Shown piece by piece: positions 21,638 to 22,069 of a stretch of DNA of 22,069 nt. Source of the stretch: Alkalibaculum bacchi (lineage in GTDB: Bacteria; Bacillota; Clostridia; Eubacteriales; Alkalibacteraceae); contig NZ_CALNCS010000056.1 in the NCBI RefSeq assembly GCF_937875145.1, forward strand, positions 1-22,069, given 5' to 3'. Position numbers and translations under genes: made by a program. Position 1 is the stretch's first letter, and every line of letters begins with the position of its first letter. The notes under the pieces are model-generated. The model saw only the letters and a list, made by a program, of their open reading frames with translations, was not told where the DNA came from and did not search any database.

Positions 21638-22069
21638 TTAACTTACAATCTTATAATATGTTCTTGCTGTTAGGAAATAAACAGCTATATAAAATACTAC
21701 AAAAACAAGTATCGTTATAGCTATACAAATAGCAAATAAAGATATATTGGTTAAATTAAAGATAGAGAGCAATTCAGTAATAACATTAAAAGCAAAAGCA
21801 ATATGAATGATTGCTGTAACTAATGGTAAGAAAAAAACAGTTATTACCTGGGAATGAATGGATTGTTTTATTTCCTTGTGGCTTAAACCTACCTTTTTCA
21901 TAATTTCATATCTTTCCTTATCATCAAAACCTTCGGCCACCTGCTTATAGTATATTATTAGAACTGTAGCCATAATAAACAATAAACCTATAAATAAACC
22001 CAAGAAAAACAGTCCACCATATACTGTGTAAAAACTAGATCTGTTGATTTCTGCACCTTCTACACTTAT
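21638..22069 (-). CDS. FtsX/BceB-type ABC transporter permease, C-terminal part
   Basis: The frame is open to the right edge of the window, so this is a partial gene of at least 143 codons. A TTG at 22003 is not the real start, because upstream codons (NRSSFYTVYGGLFFLGLFIG) continue the family pattern. It matches the last ~140 residues of BceB-like permeases: the segment YKQVAEGFDDKERYEIMKKV (cytoplasmic loop), HKEIKQSIHSQ, then three C-terminal membrane segments ending near YYKIVS. BceAB-type exporters confer resistance to bacitracin and other lipid-II-directed peptides and signal to a BceRS two-component system. The ATPase and regulators, if present, lie outside the window. Confidence 0.9.
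   Translation of the reverse strand: MSVEGAEINRSSFYTVYGGLFFLGLFIGLLFIMATVLIIYYKQVAEGFDDKERYEIMKKVGLSHKEIKQSIHSQVITVFFLPLVTAIIHIAFAFNVITELLSIFNLTNISLFAICIAITILVFVVFYIAVYFLTARTYYKIVS

Overview
The window looks like the chromosome of a low-GC, Gram-positive anaerobe of the Clostridia, possibly an Alkaliphilus-like lineage. The evidence is AT-rich codons and intergenic DNA, strong AGGAGG-type ribosome binding sites, lipobox-type substrate-binding lipoproteins, a BceB-type permease and a clostridial gene repertoire (BFD-like ferredoxin, URO-D-type methyltransferase, remnant of an anaerobic flavin oxidoreductase). The genus is inferred, not proven. No tRNA, rRNA, CRISPR array or intact transposon was seen.

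Layout: (1) 1-740 holds a truncated short-chain dehydrogenase that has also lost its catalytic tyrosine. (2) 797-5481 is a minus-strand operon: substrate-binding lipoprotein, two permeases, an ATPase with a TOBE-type tail, and a sugar-phosphate isomerase/epimerase-like TIM barrel. It faces a plus-strand LacI-family regulator (5744-6808). Their 315-bp divergent spacer carries nine copies of the self-complementary hexamer ATTAAT in two clusters, one of them a CpG-centred palindrome over the predicted -10 of the transporter operon. This is a self-contained, substrate-unknown uptake regulon, possibly for a sugar phosphate or phospho-organic compound. (3) 6977-7537 encodes a uracil-DNA-glycosylase-like protein. 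(4) 7673-7993 is a scar made of two gene remnants. (5) 7996-11305 is a second minus-strand operon, a molybdate-type ABC transporter followed by a DUF364 'heavy-metal chelation' protein. Its promoter has four 10-bp direct repeats just upstream of the -35 and a perfect palindrome just after the expected start site, followed by a leader of about 150 nt. (6) 11868-13163 is an adenine deaminase lacking its N-terminal metal-binding part; it abuts an ArsC/Spx-like gene.

(7) 13849-16146 holds a URO-D-family methyltransferase-like gene, a BFD-like iron-sulfur protein with its own promoter and terminator, and a DUF5662 protein. (8) 16186-17558 is a MATE exporter split by a one-base frameshift. (9) 17559-18449 is a mostly non-coding stretch with decayed small ORFs. 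(10) 18450-18992 is a nitroreductase, 19248-20477 an MFS exporter, 20687-21475 a secreted CAP/YkwD-type protein, and the right edge carries the C-terminus of a BceB/FtsX-type permease.

The general picture is two intact, regulated ABC uptake operons in a region unusually rich in broken genes (at least five). The most interesting candidates for new biology are the ModABC-like/DUF364 operon, with its unusual promoter architecture and non-canonical binding-protein motifs, and the ATTAAT-box LacI regulon.
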